A program made the translations under genes and the position numbers. From Streptococcus sp. 29896 (lineage in GTDB: Bacteria; Bacillota; Bacilli; Lactobacillales; Streptococcaceae), in assembly GCF_032594915.1 (NCBI RefSeq), contig NZ_CP118733.1:372001-436000 (forward strand): 64,000 bases of DNA, read 5' to 3'. Within the stretch, counting starts at the first letter, position 1. Each line of letters starts with the position of its first letter. Below, one piece after another: positions 63,834 through 64,000 of this stretch. Below the pieces are notes generated by a model, which was given only the letters and a program-made list of their open reading frames with translations, searched no databases and was not told the DNA's origin.

Positions 63834-64000
63834 AGATTAGTTTGTTAACAGATGTTGGTCAAAAAAGATCCAACAACCAAGATTACGTCAACCGTTATAC
63901 TAACCGAGCTGGAGTTGACTTGATCCTCCTTGCAGATGGGATGGGTGGTCACCGCGCTGGGCATATTGCTAGCGAAATGACGGTTACAGACCTTGGAACT
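63830..64000 (+). CDS. stp: PP2C-type Ser/Thr protein phosphatase Stp, 5' part
   Basis: 57 codons are visible before the window ends: MKISLLTDVGQKRSNNQDYV, then LLADGMGGHRAGHIASEM, the metal-binding motifs of PP2C phosphatases (R-x-x-N-Q-D and DGMGGH). It opposes the Ser/Thr kinase StkP, whose gene normally follows immediately. rsmB-stp-stkP is a conserved streptococcal order. Confidence 0.93.
   Translation, partial: MKISLLTDVGQKRSNNQDYVNRYTNRAGVDLILLADGMGGHRAGHIASEMTVTDLGT

Overview
The window is chromosomal DNA of a low-GC streptococcus, most likely Streptococcus suis. No 16S rRNA or other species marker is present. The assignment rests on gene content and order: manLMN-manO, an LCP (BrpA-like) gene after tsaE, ccrZ-trmB, rimP-nusA-ylxR-ylxQ-infB-rbfA, a pyruvate-dehydrogenase-type operon with lplA, recU-pbp1A, ypsA-gpsB-rnpB, mapZ, luxS, rny, gmk-rpoZ-priA-fmt-rsmB-stp. 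There is no rRNA, tRNA, CRISPR array, insertion sequence or prophage.

Layout. 1-5.6 kb: the 3' part of a sortase-anchored, repeat-rich surface protein converges on the mannose/glucose PTS operon (manL-manM-manN-manO, minus strand). The man promoter has a catabolite (cre) site between its -35 and -10 boxes. 5.7-12.6 kb: a lipoprotein pseudogene, a HAD phosphatase, a purine permease, tsaE-GNAT-LCP, and a HIT protein. 12.6-22 kb: ecsAB, ccrZ-trmB, then the transcription/translation operon rimP to rbfA. 22-28 kb: a tightly overlapping five-gene transport cluster in which two ABC half-transporters are joined to a complete ECF-type importer (S, T and fused A-A). 28-29.3 kb: an intact paralogue of the broken lipoprotein. 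30-38.3 kb: the four PDH subunits followed by lipoate ligase. E2 and E3 share an identical 84-residue N-terminal lipoyl domain, and both genes are preceded by the same roughly 107-base hairpin-forming leader.

38.4-48.1 kb: a SAM hydrolase and an ECF S component (UPF0397-like) are separated by about 5.7 kb from what are probably their ECF ATPase and T component. The intervening DNA holds an unrecognised protein, trhO, an McrBC-type restriction system and a glyoxalase-family pseudogene. 48.1-64 kb: rsmG, pbp1A-recU, ypsA-gpsB, RNase P RNA, a THUMP methyltransferase, mapZ, luxS, rny, and the gmk to stp chain, which is cut by the window end.

Functional themes are sugar uptake feeding pyruvate oxidation, with candidate CcpA sites at manL, lplA and rny and a weaker one at pdhA; cell division and wall growth (CcrZ, GpsB, MapZ, PBP1A, LCP, Stp); and ribosome maturation. 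The most notable observations are the duplicated leader plus lipoyl module with a compensatory base-pair change between copies, the composite ABC/ECF cluster, two genes that look leaderless (tsaE and an ECF ATPase), the mcrBC promoter lying in the loop of a terminator-like palindrome, and two genes each broken by one in-frame stop codon. All assignments come from reading the sequence; no database search was run.
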